Origin: Smithella sp. PtaU1.Bin162
Lineage (GTDB): Bacteria; Desulfobacterota; Syntrophia; Syntrophales; Smithellaceae
Assembly: GCA_002068015.1 (NCBI GenBank)
Contig: MVRV01000181.1
Coordinates: 1-45,120 of the forward strand
Reading direction: 5' to 3'
Length of the DNA: 45,120 nt
The notes beneath the pieces are model-generated. The model was not told where the DNA came from. It was given only the letters and a program-made list of their open reading frames with translations, and made no database searches. Of this stretch, positions 33,920-42,556 are shown piece after piece. How positions within the stretch are numbered: position 1 is the first letter of the stretch; each line of letters begins with the position of its first letter. A program made the translations under genes and the position numbers.

Positions 33920-34972
33920 ATGAAAGCCGCAGTCTGGTATGCAAAAGAAGATATAAGGTTTGAAGATTATCCTGAACCGGAGGTACAGGCAGGTCAGGTC
34001 AAGGTTAAGATAAAACAGTGCGGTATTTGCGGGTCCGATCTTCATGAATTTAGGAGCGGTCCCTTTATTATTCCCGCGAAGCCCCATCCATTAACAGGCC
34101 GCACCGGCGGTCCGGTAATCCTGGGTCATGAATTCTCCGCAGAAGTAGTGGCTGTCGGAGACGGTGTAAAGAAATTCCACCCCGGAGACCGGGTCACCGT
34201 AAACCCATTGATCTATTGCGGAAAATGTCATTATTGCCGCAAGGGCATTCACATAATGTGCGCAAAGCTGGGTACCGTAGGCTTTGCCTGGAACGGCGCC
34301 TTCGCCGAATATGGTGTCTATCCGGAATACGGTCTTTACAAACTGCCCGACTCCGTAACAGATGATATGGGTGCCTTCGTTGAGCCTTTAGCTGTAGCCG
34401 TTCACGCGGTAAACCGCAGCGGCATGAAGATCGGTGATAATGTTGCCGTCATCGGTGCGGGCCCTATAGGGCTGTTTGTGCTGCAAGCCTGTAAGGCTGC
34501 CGGGGCCGGTCATGTCTATGCCATCGAACCGATGAAGGCGAGGATGGAGACTGCGGCAAAAACAGGTGCCAACGCCGTTTTTGATCCCACGACGGTGGAT
34601 ACCGGCAAGGAAATCGGCGATTTGACCGACGGCTTGCGGGCAGATATCGCCTTTGACTGCGTGGGTAACCAATCATCCTTCGACACGGCCGTTAAGGTTA
34701 CGGGACGACGGGCGAAGATCTGTGTGGTCGGTCTTGCCCTCAAGCCCATTTCGGTTCCCTTCATCCGCCTTTGGGGTCACGAGAAAGAACTTACATTTAG
34801 CAGCGGCTATCAGGATGAGTTCCCTGCCGCCATTGCCTATTTGGAGGATGGGCGGGTGAAAGTGGACACTCTGATATCGGAGAAAATTAAGGTAAAAGAT
34901 CTGGTGGAAAAAGGGATTAAAGCATTGATTGAACATCCGGATCAGCATGTTAAAATCCTGGTTAATCCATAA
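33920..34972 (+). CDS. Zn-dependent alcohol dehydrogenase, 2,3-butanediol dehydrogenase-like
   Basis: NAD(P)-linked medium-chain dehydrogenase of 350 residues. Catalytic zinc ligands Cys37 (CGICGSD) and His70-Glu71 (LGHEF), structural zinc cysteines 100, 103, 106 and 114, and the dinucleotide loop VIGAGPIGL. The insertion GPFIIP...PHPLTG before the LGHEF motif is typical of (R,R)-butanediol dehydrogenases. Thirteen bases separate it from E1 beta. It could oxidise a diol to acetoin for the E1-E2-E3 complex, or a 2-hydroxyacyl intermediate; relatives include threonine and sorbitol dehydrogenases. Confidence 0.88.
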   Translation: MKAAVWYAKEDIRFEDYPEPEVQAGQVKVKIKQCGICGSDLHEFRSGPFIIPAKPHPLTGRTGGPVILGHEFSAEVVAVGDGVKKFHPGDRVTVNPLIYCGKCHYCRKGIHIMCAKLGTVGFAWNGAFAEYGVYPEYGLYKLPDSVTDDMGAFVEPLAVAVHAVNRSGMKIGDNVAVIGAGPIGLFVLQACKAAGAGHVYAIEPMKARMETAAKTGANAVFDPTTVDTGKEIGDLTDGLRADIAFDCVGNQSSFDTAVKVTGRRAKICVVGLALKPISVPFIRLWGHEKELTFSSGYQDEFPAAIAYLEDGRVKVDTLISEKIKVKDLVEKGIKALIEHPDQHVKILVNP

Positions 34973-34990
34973 TTTGAGGAGGGAATCTTA

Positions 34991-35764
34991 ATGAACCTAC
35001 CATACTTTGATTTGACGGGGAAAGTGGCAATTATTACAGGTGGTGCCACAGGAATCGGCCGTGGCCTTGCAGAAGGATTGGCCGATGCCGGAGCAACCAT
35101 TGTTCTGTGTGCAAGAAGAATGAATATCCTGGAAGAAGCGAGTAAGGAAATCGCTGCCCGTACCGGAGTGCCGACCTATCCGCACCGTCTGGATATTACC
35201 AGCACGGAAGAAATCAATGTTTTAATCAAAGACGTGGTCGAAAAATTTGGACATATCGACATCCTGATCAATAACGCCGGTGTCGGCGGAAGCGAAAAAC
35301 CAATTCTGAAAATGACGGAAGAGGATTGGGACAACACGGTGGCGACAGACCTGCGGGGTATTTTCGTCCTTACCCAGGCTGTAGCGAAACGGATGGTGGA
35401 GCAGGGAAAAGGCGGCAAGATCATCAACGTGGCCTCCATCGGCGCGGACATCATTTTTCCCAATATGTCGGCCTACTGCGCCAGCAAGGGAGGGGTAAAA
35501 CAATTGACCAAGGTTATGGCCCTGGAGTGGATCCGCTACAACATCCAGGTCAATGCCATTCAACCCGGATATTTTGAAACCCCGATGAATACTCATTTTT
35601 TCGCTTCGGAGATCGGAAAAAAGATCATTAAGAAGAATATTCCCGCCGGTCGTCTGGGGCAGATGGAAGATATGAAGGGATTGGCTGTTTATCTGGCATC
35701 TCCTGCCTCTAATTTCGTAACGGGCTCCTGTATTATTATAGACGGTGGACAGGTTTGCTGGTGA
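34991..35764 (+). CDS. Short-chain dehydrogenase/reductase
   Basis: A classical SDR of 257 residues with TGGATGIG (16-23), NNAG (94-97), catalytic Ser149, Tyr162 and Lys166 (YxxxK), and a C-terminal GSCIIIDGG. The sequence resembles gluconate 5-dehydrogenase and 3-oxoacyl reductases. GAGGAGGG precedes the ATG. Placed directly before an enoyl-CoA hydratase, it could serve as the 3-hydroxyacyl-CoA dehydrogenase of this operon, which has no HBD-type gene; acetoin/diacetyl reduction is an alternative. Confidence 0.88.
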   Translation: MNLPYFDLTGKVAIITGGATGIGRGLAEGLADAGATIVLCARRMNILEEASKEIAARTGVPTYPHRLDITSTEEINVLIKDVVEKFGHIDILINNAGVGGSEKPILKMTEEDWDNTVATDLRGIFVLTQAVAKRMVEQGKGGKIINVASIGADIIFPNMSAYCASKGGVKQLTKVMALEWIRYNIQVNAIQPGYFETPMNTHFFASEIGKKIIKKNIPAGRLGQMEDMKGLAVYLASPASNFVTGSCIIIDGGQVCW

Positions 35765-35797
35765 TTTTTATAAATGACGAAGCAAGGAGAATAAAAC

Positions 35798-36580
35798 ATG
35801 GAAGCATATAAAACGATAATTTTAGATAAGAAGGAAGGAATCGGCTACATCACCCTCAATCGACCGGAGGTATTCAACGCTATCAGTCAGGAGTTGATTA
35901 ATGAATTCAGCGATGCTCTGGATAAGATAAATAAAGATTACGAAATTCATGTCCTGATTCTGACTGGTGCGGGCAAGGGCTTTCAGGCGGGCGCCGATAT
36001 CCGGGAATTGAGCATGATGACACCCATGTCTATCCTGAGATGGAATGAAGGAGTACTGCGCAATAACGCCAAAATAGAAAAGCTAAGACAGCCTGTAATT
36101 GCCGCTATTAACGGCCTGGCCATGGGAGGCGGCTTGGAATTGGCCCTTTCCTGTTCGATCCGTATTGCCGTCGCCGGAGCAAAACTGGCCCTGCCGGAGG
36201 TAAAGCTGGGGATTATACCGGGCACGGGAGGAACTCAGCGCCTGCCCAGGCTGATCGGTAAGGGCAAAGCCTATGAGCTCCTGCTGACGGGTGATACAAT
36301 CACTGCGGAAGATGCTCTGAACATCGGCCTCATCAACAAGGTGGTCCCGAAAGGCGAAGCTCTGGCCGCTGCGGAGGAAATGGCCCGTAAAATTATGGCC
36401 AATGCCCCCTTTGCCGTGGAAATGTGCAAGGATGCAGTGGAAACAGGTATGAATCTTCCTTTGGAAGAGGCTGTTCAGTACTCTCAGAAGAACTGCATCA
36501 CCTGCTTCAGCACGGAAGATATGAAAGAGGGTACCGGGGCTTTCCTGGAAAAACGAAAACCAAACTTCAAGGGTAGATAG
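35798..36580 (+). CDS. Enoyl-CoA hydratase (crotonase family)
   Basis: Adds water to enoyl-CoA. The 260-residue protein has the oxyanion-hole segments GFQAGADIREL (61-71) and GLAMGGGLELA, both catalytic glutamates (Glu114 and Glu134 in ALPEVKLGIIPGTGG), and normal length. The presence of both Glu residues argues for a true hydratase. Eleven bases before the E2 gene. Confidence 0.92.
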   Translation: MEAYKTIILDKKEGIGYITLNRPEVFNAISQELINEFSDALDKINKDYEIHVLILTGAGKGFQAGADIRELSMMTPMSILRWNEGVLRNNAKIEKLRQPVIAAINGLAMGGGLELALSCSIRIAVAGAKLALPEVKLGIIPGTGGTQRLPRLIGKGKAYELLLTGDTITAEDALNIGLINKVVPKGEALAAAEEMARKIMANAPFAVEMCKDAVETGMNLPLEEAVQYSQKNCITCFSTEDMKEGTGAFLEKRKPNFKGR

Positions 36581-36591
36581 GGAGTTATACC

Positions 36592-37806
36592 ATGCCAGTA
36601 GATATTGTTATGCCAAAACTTGGTCTGACCATGACAGAGGGCATTCTTTTAGAATGGAAGAAAAAAGAAGGTGAAGCGGTAAAAAAAGGAGATGTCCTTT
36701 TTATCCTGGAAACGGAAAAGGTCACCTATGAGGTGGAGGCTCCGGATGACGGAATCATGGGAAAGATCCTTGTGCAGGAAAAGGAAACTGTCCCCGTCGG
36801 GGCAACTGTAGCCCTGCTTCTTAAGGCTGGAGAAGACACTTCGGCACTGAAGATTATTACCGCTCCCGCTGATGTAAAAGTTTCCGCCGGAGTACCCGTT
36901 GCACCGGCAGCGCCGGTTTCATCCGCCGCAGCGGTTTCGGGAACCAGACGCATCAAAGCGACACCTCTGGCAAAAAAAATGGCCCGCATTCTGTGTATTG
37001 ATTTGGGAGGAGTCAGGGGAACCGGCTCCGCAGGACGAATCGTCCGGGAAGATGTGGAGAAAGCACAGAAAGAAAAGACTGAAAAACCGGCGGTACCTTC
37101 TGTTAACACTGCAGACGGAGAAGCCAAGATAGTACCCTTTACGGGAATGCGACGGACAATTGCCAAAAAAATGCTGGCCAGTAAAGTTGAGTCGGCGCAA
37201 GCCTACATGGGCAACACGATTGATGCCACACGAATTCAAGAACTGAGAAAAGCACTGCTGCCCCGTATTGAAAACAAATGCGGTGTGCGCATCACCATTA
37301 CAGACATCATCATGAAGATTACGGGAGCCGCTCTGCTTGAGCATCCTGTAATCAACACCCGCTGGACGGATAAGGGGGTTCTTTTCCTGCCGGATGTCCA
37401 TATGGGAATGGCCATGGCCCTGGATGAAGGACTTATCGTTCCGGTGATCAGGGATATCAACAAGAAAACCTACGGACAAATTGCTGCAGACCGGGTCCAG
37501 CTGATTCAAAAGGGGAAGAACAATAAATTTCTGCCCGATGATATCAAAGGCGGGACATTTACTTTGTCGGCCATGGGAATGTTCGGGTTGGAGACGTTTA
37601 CAGCCATCATCAATCAGCCGGAAAATGCGATCCTCGCGGTGGGCGCAATTATCGAAACGCCCGTAGTCGTAGCAGGAACAATTGTCGTTCGTCCGATGAT
37701 GAAGGTAAATTTAACCTATGATCACCGGGCGATCGACGGAGCGGAGGCGGGCAAGTTCATGCGAACACTGAAGGAGCTGCTGGAGGAACCTTCGTACATC
37801 CAGTAA
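36592..37806 (+). CDS. Dihydrolipoamide acyltransferase (E2)
   Basis: Core of the 2-oxoacid/acetoin dehydrogenase complex, 404 residues: one lipoyl domain (1-80, lipoyl-Lys43 in ETEKVTYE), an Ala/Val/Pro linker, a peripheral subunit-binding domain (about 121-158), a second linker and the catalytic domain (178-404) ending with the HRAIDG active site (His378). The lipoyl domain is about 73 percent identical to that fused to the adjacent E3. GGGAG precedes the ATG. Acyl preference cannot be judged. Confidence 0.93.
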   Translation: MPVDIVMPKLGLTMTEGILLEWKKKEGEAVKKGDVLFILETEKVTYEVEAPDDGIMGKILVQEKETVPVGATVALLLKAGEDTSALKIITAPADVKVSAGVPVAPAAPVSSAAAVSGTRRIKATPLAKKMARILCIDLGGVRGTGSAGRIVREDVEKAQKEKTEKPAVPSVNTADGEAKIVPFTGMRRTIAKKMLASKVESAQAYMGNTIDATRIQELRKALLPRIENKCGVRITITDIIMKITGAALLEHPVINTRWTDKGVLFLPDVHMGMAMALDEGLIVPVIRDINKKTYGQIAADRVQLIQKGKNNKFLPDDIKGGTFTLSAMGMFGLETFTAIINQPENAILAVGAIIETPVVVAGTIVVRPMMKVNLTYDHRAIDGAEAGKFMRTLKELLEEPSYIQ

Positions 37807-37819
37807 AAACCTGATGCCT

Positions 37820-37854
37820 CGGCAAAGATTTAATTTGCCGTCACCCTCAGGGTG
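37820..37854 (+). other. Two hairpins between E2 and E3
   Basis: CGGCAAA-N7-TTTGCCG (37820-37840) is followed at once by CACCC-TCA-GGGTG (37842-37854). Neither has a T-run, so mRNA processing or stabilisation, setting the E2:E3 ratio, is more plausible than termination. Confidence 0.5.
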
Positions 37855-37887
37855 TTACTGTTTAATGAGAAAAAAGGAGTTCATGTT

Positions 37888-39582
37888 ATGCCGGTAAATA
37901 TCGTCATGCCGAAACTCGGGCTAACCATGACAGAGGGAACAATAGTAGAATGGAAGAAACGTGAAGGTGATACCGTTAAAAAAGGGGAAATACTTTTTGT
38001 TTTAGAAACGGAAAAGGTCACCTATGAGGTGGAATCCCCGGAAGACGGGATATTGGGAAAAATCATAGTGAACGAGAAGGAAAGCGTGCTTGTAGGAATG
38101 ATAGTGGCATTTCTCCTGAAGCCCGGAGAAAAATACGTCCCGGCACCGGGTAAAATTCCGGAGACGGTAAAACCGGCAGCTGCGCCAGCCGTTAAAGTAC
38201 CGGCCGGAAAAGCGAATATTATTATAATCGGCGGCGGCGTCGGCGGATATCCGGCCGCCATTCGGGCTGCCCGTATGGGAGCGGAAGTAACTATTATTGA
38301 AAACGATGCTCTGGGAGGAACATGTCTGAATTGGGGATGTATTCCTACCAAGGCACTTCTCCATTCTGCCGCCGTCGCGGCAACAATCAGAAATGCGGAT
38401 ACCTTTGGTATTCGCAACAAGGGCTATGAAATAGATTTCAGCGCCGTCATGAAGCGGAAGAATGCTGTGGTAGCACAGTTATGCAATGGTGTGCAGAAAC
38501 TGCTTACGGCAAAAAAAGTCAGAATCATAAAGGGAACAGCATCATTCGTCGATCCAAAAACAGTGCAGATTGTGCAAACCGGTGAAAAGATCACCGCAGA
38601 CAAGATATTGATCGCTTCGGGATCAAAGTCCGGAAAAATACCCATCGAAGGCATTGACGGCCCGGACGTCATGGACAGCAATCAAGTTTTGACGATGGAA
38701 TCTCTGCCTCAAAGCGTCGTTGTTATCGGCGGCGGCGTCATCGGTGTGGAATTTGCCCAGTTCCTTAAAGGAATGGGAACGGATGTCACCATCCTGGAAT
38801 TAATGCCGAATCTGATTCCCGGCCTGGACAAAGAAATGGCCGTTGCCCTGGAGAAAATCATTATTGCCTCAGGAGTCAAGGTGATTACTGGTGCTATGGT
38901 GAAGAGTATTGGCGGTACAAAAGGTCTTAAAACTGTCCGGTACGCAGTCGGCGACAAAACCGCAGAGTGTGCGGCGGAAAAAATTATAATGGCGGTGGGA
39001 AGAAAGCCTGATTTTTCCAGCCTGAATATTGAGGGAACAGGCATTCTCTGTGAAAAAGGTGCCATCGTAGTAAACGACCGGATGGAAACAAATATCACGG
39101 GAATCTACGCTGCGGGTGATGTCATCGGCGGCGTGATGCTGGCCCATGTGGCCACTGCGGAAGGAGAATGCGCCGTGAAAAACGCACTTGGCCATGAATC
39201 CATCATGAACTACCGGGTTGTGCCTGCCTGCATCTACACGACACCGGAGATGGCCTCCGTCGGCCTGACGGAAGAAGAAGCCAAAAAGAAATATGATGTT
39301 CAGGTCGGCCGTTTTCCTCTCCGGGGAAACGGAAAGGCTTTGATCCTTAATGAAACGGAAGGAATGGTGAAAATAATCTCCGATAAAAAGTATGGAGAAG
39401 TCCTGGGAGTGCATATTCTCGGTCCTCATGCAACAGATATGATCGCCGAAGCGGTTTTAGGAATGAACCTGGAAATGACAGTGGACGAATTGGCACATGC
39501 AATTCATCCCCACCCCACGGTATCCGAGTCTATTATGGAAGCAGCCATGACACTTACAGGGGGGGCTATCCACATGCCGTAG
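37888..39582 (+). CDS. Lipoyl-domain-fused dihydrolipoamide dehydrogenase (E3)
   Basis: Re-oxidises E2 dihydrolipoamide with NAD. The 564-residue protein has an N-terminal lipoyl domain (1-80, Lys43), a short Pro/Ala linker, then a full E3: FAD site GGGVGGYPAA (115-124), redox disulfide Cys146/Cys151 (GGTCLNWGCIP), NAD site VIGGGVIGVE and the C-terminal HAIHPHPTVSE His-Glu pair. I start at 37888, where AAGGAG and the MPVNIVMPKLG lipoyl start agree; a GTG 36 bases upstream would add an unrelated N-terminus. E3 enzymes with an extra lipoyl domain are known in some Gram-negative PDH and acetoin complexes. Confidence 0.94.
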   Translation: MPVNIVMPKLGLTMTEGTIVEWKKREGDTVKKGEILFVLETEKVTYEVESPEDGILGKIIVNEKESVLVGMIVAFLLKPGEKYVPAPGKIPETVKPAAAPAVKVPAGKANIIIIGGGVGGYPAAIRAARMGAEVTIIENDALGGTCLNWGCIPTKALLHSAAVAATIRNADTFGIRNKGYEIDFSAVMKRKNAVVAQLCNGVQKLLTAKKVRIIKGTASFVDPKTVQIVQTGEKITADKILIASGSKSGKIPIEGIDGPDVMDSNQVLTMESLPQSVVVIGGGVIGVEFAQFLKGMGTDVTILELMPNLIPGLDKEMAVALEKIIIASGVKVITGAMVKSIGGTKGLKTVRYAVGDKTAECAAEKIIMAVGRKPDFSSLNIEGTGILCEKGAIVVNDRMETNITGIYAAGDVIGGVMLAHVATAEGECAVKNALGHESIMNYRVVPACIYTTPEMASVGLTEEEAKKKYDVQVGRFPLRGNGKALILNETEGMVKIISDKKYGEVLGVHILGPHATDMIAEAVLGMNLEMTVDELAHAIHPHPTVSESIMEAAMTLTGGAIHMP

Positions 39583-39647
39583 TGGTTATCGGCGATGTGT
39601 ATTTTTGACAAGAACAGAAACAATTCAAGATAATCAGGAGGTAAATC

Positions 39648-40826
39648 ATGGCTTGGGATTTTGGAATTTCAAAGGAAGAGGAAGCATACCGTCAGAAAGT
39701 TGCATCCTTTCTGGACAAGGAACTGACAGAGGAAATTGCACGCGAAAACTGGGAAGATTTAGGGCTGGATGTCGCGGGAAGGGCATTTGCCAAAAAACTC
39801 TATAATGCGGGATTAATGGGATGGAGCTGGCCTGTCGAATACGGTGGCAAAGGGTTGCCGCCCATTTATGATTTTATTTTAATTGACGAACTGGGTAAGC
39901 GCTGGTGCGCCCATGTGCCCAATGATGTGGCTTATACCATGGTCGGTCATACAATTCTGAGACGCGGTAATGAGGCAATGAAAAAGGAATTTATACCACG
40001 AATTATCCGCGGAGAAATAGAATTCGGCCTGGGCTATACGGAACCGGAAGCCGGATCGGATCTGGCTAATATGAAAATGACGGCGGTCGAAGATGGCGAC
40101 CATTATATTATCAATGGCCAGAAAACATTCAACACGGAAAGCCATTATGCAGAATATCACTGGCTGGCTGCCAAGACAGATTCCGGCGTGTCCGCTTATA
40201 AGGGAATCAGTCTTTTTATTGTGGATCAGCGCAGCCCGGGAATCACTATTCGGCCTATGACGACTATGTCCGGAGAAAGAACGAATGAGATCTTCTATGA
40301 TGATGTTAAAGTTCCTAAAAATCGCCTGGTCGGTGAAAAGAACAAGGGCTTCTACTATATGATGGAAGCCCTGGGTTCGGAACGGAATTATGTTTTCGTT
40401 CCCAGTCGTTACATTCCCTACCTCAACATGATTGTCGATTATGCCCGGAACACGACCTTCAGGGGCATACCACTTGCAAATAATCCCCTGGTTCGCGACA
40501 AGATCGCTCAGATTGCCGTGGAAATCGATATGTCCACCTTGCTGGCCGATCATGCCCGCTGGATGGAATGGAATCATCTGCCCATGACCTGCGAACCGGA
40601 GATTACCAAGGTATTTGTCTCAGAGATGGAACAGCGCATGGTTGACAGCGCCATGCAGATACTTGATCAGTTCTGTCAGTTGAAGGAAGACTCCAAATGG
40701 GTACCTCTTAAAGGGAGAATTGAATGGGAATTTTTGCATTCCTTCATGACGACCATCGGAGCGGGAACCAGCGAAGTAGGGCGGACCGTTATTGCCCAGC
40801 GGGGATTGGGTCTCCCCAGAGGATAA
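39648..40826 (+). CDS. Acyl-CoA dehydrogenase, PimC-like partner A
   Basis: FAD-dependent acyl-CoA dehydrogenase fold of 392 residues with LGYTEPEAGSDLA and YIINGQKTFNT. The C-terminus reads IGAGTSEVGRTVIAQRGLGLPRG, i.e. GAGT where short-chain enzymes have the catalytic YEGT, so Glu is absent there; a base from another position, as in isovaleryl or long-chain types, or from the partner is expected. AGGAGGT precedes the ATG. The next gene encodes a second, divergent member, the arrangement of pimeloyl-CoA dehydrogenase large/small subunits and mycobacterial heteromeric FadE enzymes. The substrate may be a dicarboxylic, alicyclic or branched acyl-CoA. Confidence 0.9.
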   Translation: MAWDFGISKEEEAYRQKVASFLDKELTEEIARENWEDLGLDVAGRAFAKKLYNAGLMGWSWPVEYGGKGLPPIYDFILIDELGKRWCAHVPNDVAYTMVGHTILRRGNEAMKKEFIPRIIRGEIEFGLGYTEPEAGSDLANMKMTAVEDGDHYIINGQKTFNTESHYAEYHWLAAKTDSGVSAYKGISLFIVDQRSPGITIRPMTTMSGERTNEIFYDDVKVPKNRLVGEKNKGFYYMMEALGSERNYVFVPSRYIPYLNMIVDYARNTTFRGIPLANNPLVRDKIAQIAVEIDMSTLLADHARWMEWNHLPMTCEPEITKVFVSEMEQRMVDSAMQILDQFCQLKEDSKWVPLKGRIEWEFLHSFMTTIGAGTSEVGRTVIAQRGLGLPRG

Positions 40827-40860
40827 ACAAGGCCACAATACATAAATGGAGGCAATCAAA

Positions 40861-42000
40861 ATGGATTTTACATATACGGAAGAACAGAAAATGATAAAGG
40901 AAGCGGCGCGTGGATTTCTGGAAAAAGCATGTCCGAATGTGGAATGGTATCTGGAAATGGAAAGAGACGAAAAAGGTTTCACGCCGGAGTTATGGAAAGG
41001 GATGGCGGAACTGGGCTGGATGGGAATTATGTTTCCGGAAAAATACGGCGGAATCGGCGGGTCGTTTCTGGATCTGGTCGTCCTCCTTGAAGAAATGGGA
41101 TATGCGGCACTCCCCGGGCCTTTTTTCTCCACTGTAATCCTGGGCGGCATTGCAATTCTCGAGGCAGGTACGGATAAGCAGAAGGACGACCTGCTTCCAA
41201 GGATTGCCGAAGGAAAATGTTTGCTCACCATGGCGCTTATCGAACCGGCAACAACCTGTTACGATCCTTCCTACATTGAAACTTCGGCAAAATCAGCCGG
41301 TGACAACTATATCATCAACGGTACCAAGCTATTTGTCCCCAATGCCAATGTATCAGATGTAATTATCGTTGCCGCCCGGACGAGCGGAGCGGCGGGAGAT
41401 AAAAGCGGAATTACCCTATTCCTGGTGGACAGCAAAACGCCCGGTATCAAAACCACCCTTTTGAAGACCACGGCTGGCGATAAACTCTGTGAAGTCGTTT
41501 TTAACGCAGTCAAGGTTCCGCAAGAGAACATCCTTGGTCACTTAAACGGCGCCGGCACCATTATCGAGAAAGTCCTCCAGTATGCCGCTGTCGGCAAATG
41601 TGCCGAAATGCTCGGCGGAGCGCACAAAGTAATGGAAATCACCGTGGCCTATGCCAAAGAACGCGTACAATTCGGGAAGCCCATTGGTGCTTATCAGGCA
41701 GTGCAGCATCTTTGCGCCAATCAGAAAATGGCTATCGAGGGCAGCATATATATCACATACAAGGCTGCCTGGCTGTTAGTTAATGGATCTTCAGAAACAA
41801 GAATCATTTCTTCGGCAAAAGCCTGGGTCAGTGACGCCGGCAAGAAGGTGGCGGCTATCGGTCATCAGATATTCGGCGGTACCGGCTATATCGTGGAGCA
41901 CCCCATGCCCATTTATTCAAGACGGGCAAAAGCAGCCGAATATGCCTTCGGTAACGCCAATTATCATCGCGAGTTAATTGCCTCTAATTTGGGATTATAA
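40861..42000 (+). CDS. Acyl-CoA dehydrogenase, PimD-like partner B
   Basis: A 379-residue acyl-CoA dehydrogenase homologue: DFTYTEEQKMIKEAARGFLEK start, LIEPATTCYDPS and IINGTKLFVPNANVSD in the middle, and a C-terminal FGGTGYIVEHPMPIYSRRAKAAEYAFG in which the YEGT motif is missing. I start at 40861, since GGAGG lies 8 bases before it; the ATG five codons earlier contains that site. The gap from partner A is 34 bases. The pattern matches the small/partner subunits of heteromeric enzymes; alone it may be inactive. Confidence 0.88.
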   Translation: MDFTYTEEQKMIKEAARGFLEKACPNVEWYLEMERDEKGFTPELWKGMAELGWMGIMFPEKYGGIGGSFLDLVVLLEEMGYAALPGPFFSTVILGGIAILEAGTDKQKDDLLPRIAEGKCLLTMALIEPATTCYDPSYIETSAKSAGDNYIINGTKLFVPNANVSDVIIVAARTSGAAGDKSGITLFLVDSKTPGIKTTLLKTTAGDKLCEVVFNAVKVPQENILGHLNGAGTIIEKVLQYAAVGKCAEMLGGAHKVMEITVAYAKERVQFGKPIGAYQAVQHLCANQKMAIEGSIYITYKAAWLLVNGSSETRIISSAKAWVSDAGKKVAAIGHQIFGGTGYIVEHPMPIYSRRAKAAEYAFGNANYHRELIASNLGL

Positions 42001-42018
42001 CAAGAAAGGAAATTCATT

Positions 42019-42525
42019 ATGATTCTGAGTAAACTGGACAGGTATCAGGATAAGGATAAATTTCTCGAAGAATTAAGGAAGAAAGCTTTTGACATGGAAA
42101 TGCAAAATCACGGCTGTTCCCAGGTGGTGGTGCAGATCTTTCTCGACCTGTTCGAGGAAAACAATGTCCCTTTGTTTATGGCCGCCAGCCCATTTGCCGC
42201 AGGGATGTCCCTGACGGGAAACAATTGCGGTGCGCTTGTAGGGGGATTGATGATTCTAGGAACAGCTTTCGGAAGAAAAGACATCCATGAAGGAATGGAC
42301 GGCATCATAGAAGGTATCCGTCCCTGCCGGAAACTTGTAAAATATTTTCAGGGAGCTCAGCATGCTGTCAACTGCCGGGAGATAACCGGTGTCGATTTGT
42401 CGGACCCGAAAGCATCTGAGGGCTATTTTGCAGGAGGCGGTCTGATGAAATGCTCCAACATAATAGCTGATGTCGTTGTTTATGTTGCCGATCTCCTCTA
42501 TGAAGAGAACAAAAAAAGAAAATGA
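42019..42525 (+). CDS. C_GCAxxG_C_C family protein
   Basis: A 168-residue redox-type protein with cysteines at 33 (NHGCSQ), 70 (GNNCGALVGG), 103 (RPCRK), 119 (NCRE) and 145 (KCSN), the spacing of the C_GCAxxG_C_C family, often found in anaerobes near oxidoreductases. Metal or Fe-S binding is likely, activity unknown. AAAGGA precedes the ATG and 18 bases separate it from the acyl-CoA dehydrogenase. It may take electrons from, or otherwise serve, the dehydrogenase pair; this is inference from position. Confidence 0.8.
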   Translation: MILSKLDRYQDKDKFLEELRKKAFDMEMQNHGCSQVVVQIFLDLFEENNVPLFMAASPFAAGMSLTGNNCGALVGGLMILGTAFGRKDIHEGMDGIIEGIRPCRKLVKYFQGAQHAVNCREITGVDLSDPKASEGYFAGGGLMKCSNIIADVVVYVADLLYEENKKRK

Positions 42526-42556
42526 TAAGCCAGCAAACAGGGAGGTAATTTGTATT

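Noticed and set aside
37852..37887. GTG start upstream of the E3 gene
   Set aside because: The added 12 residues are unrelated to lipoyl domains and the true start at 37888 has a good ribosome-binding site.
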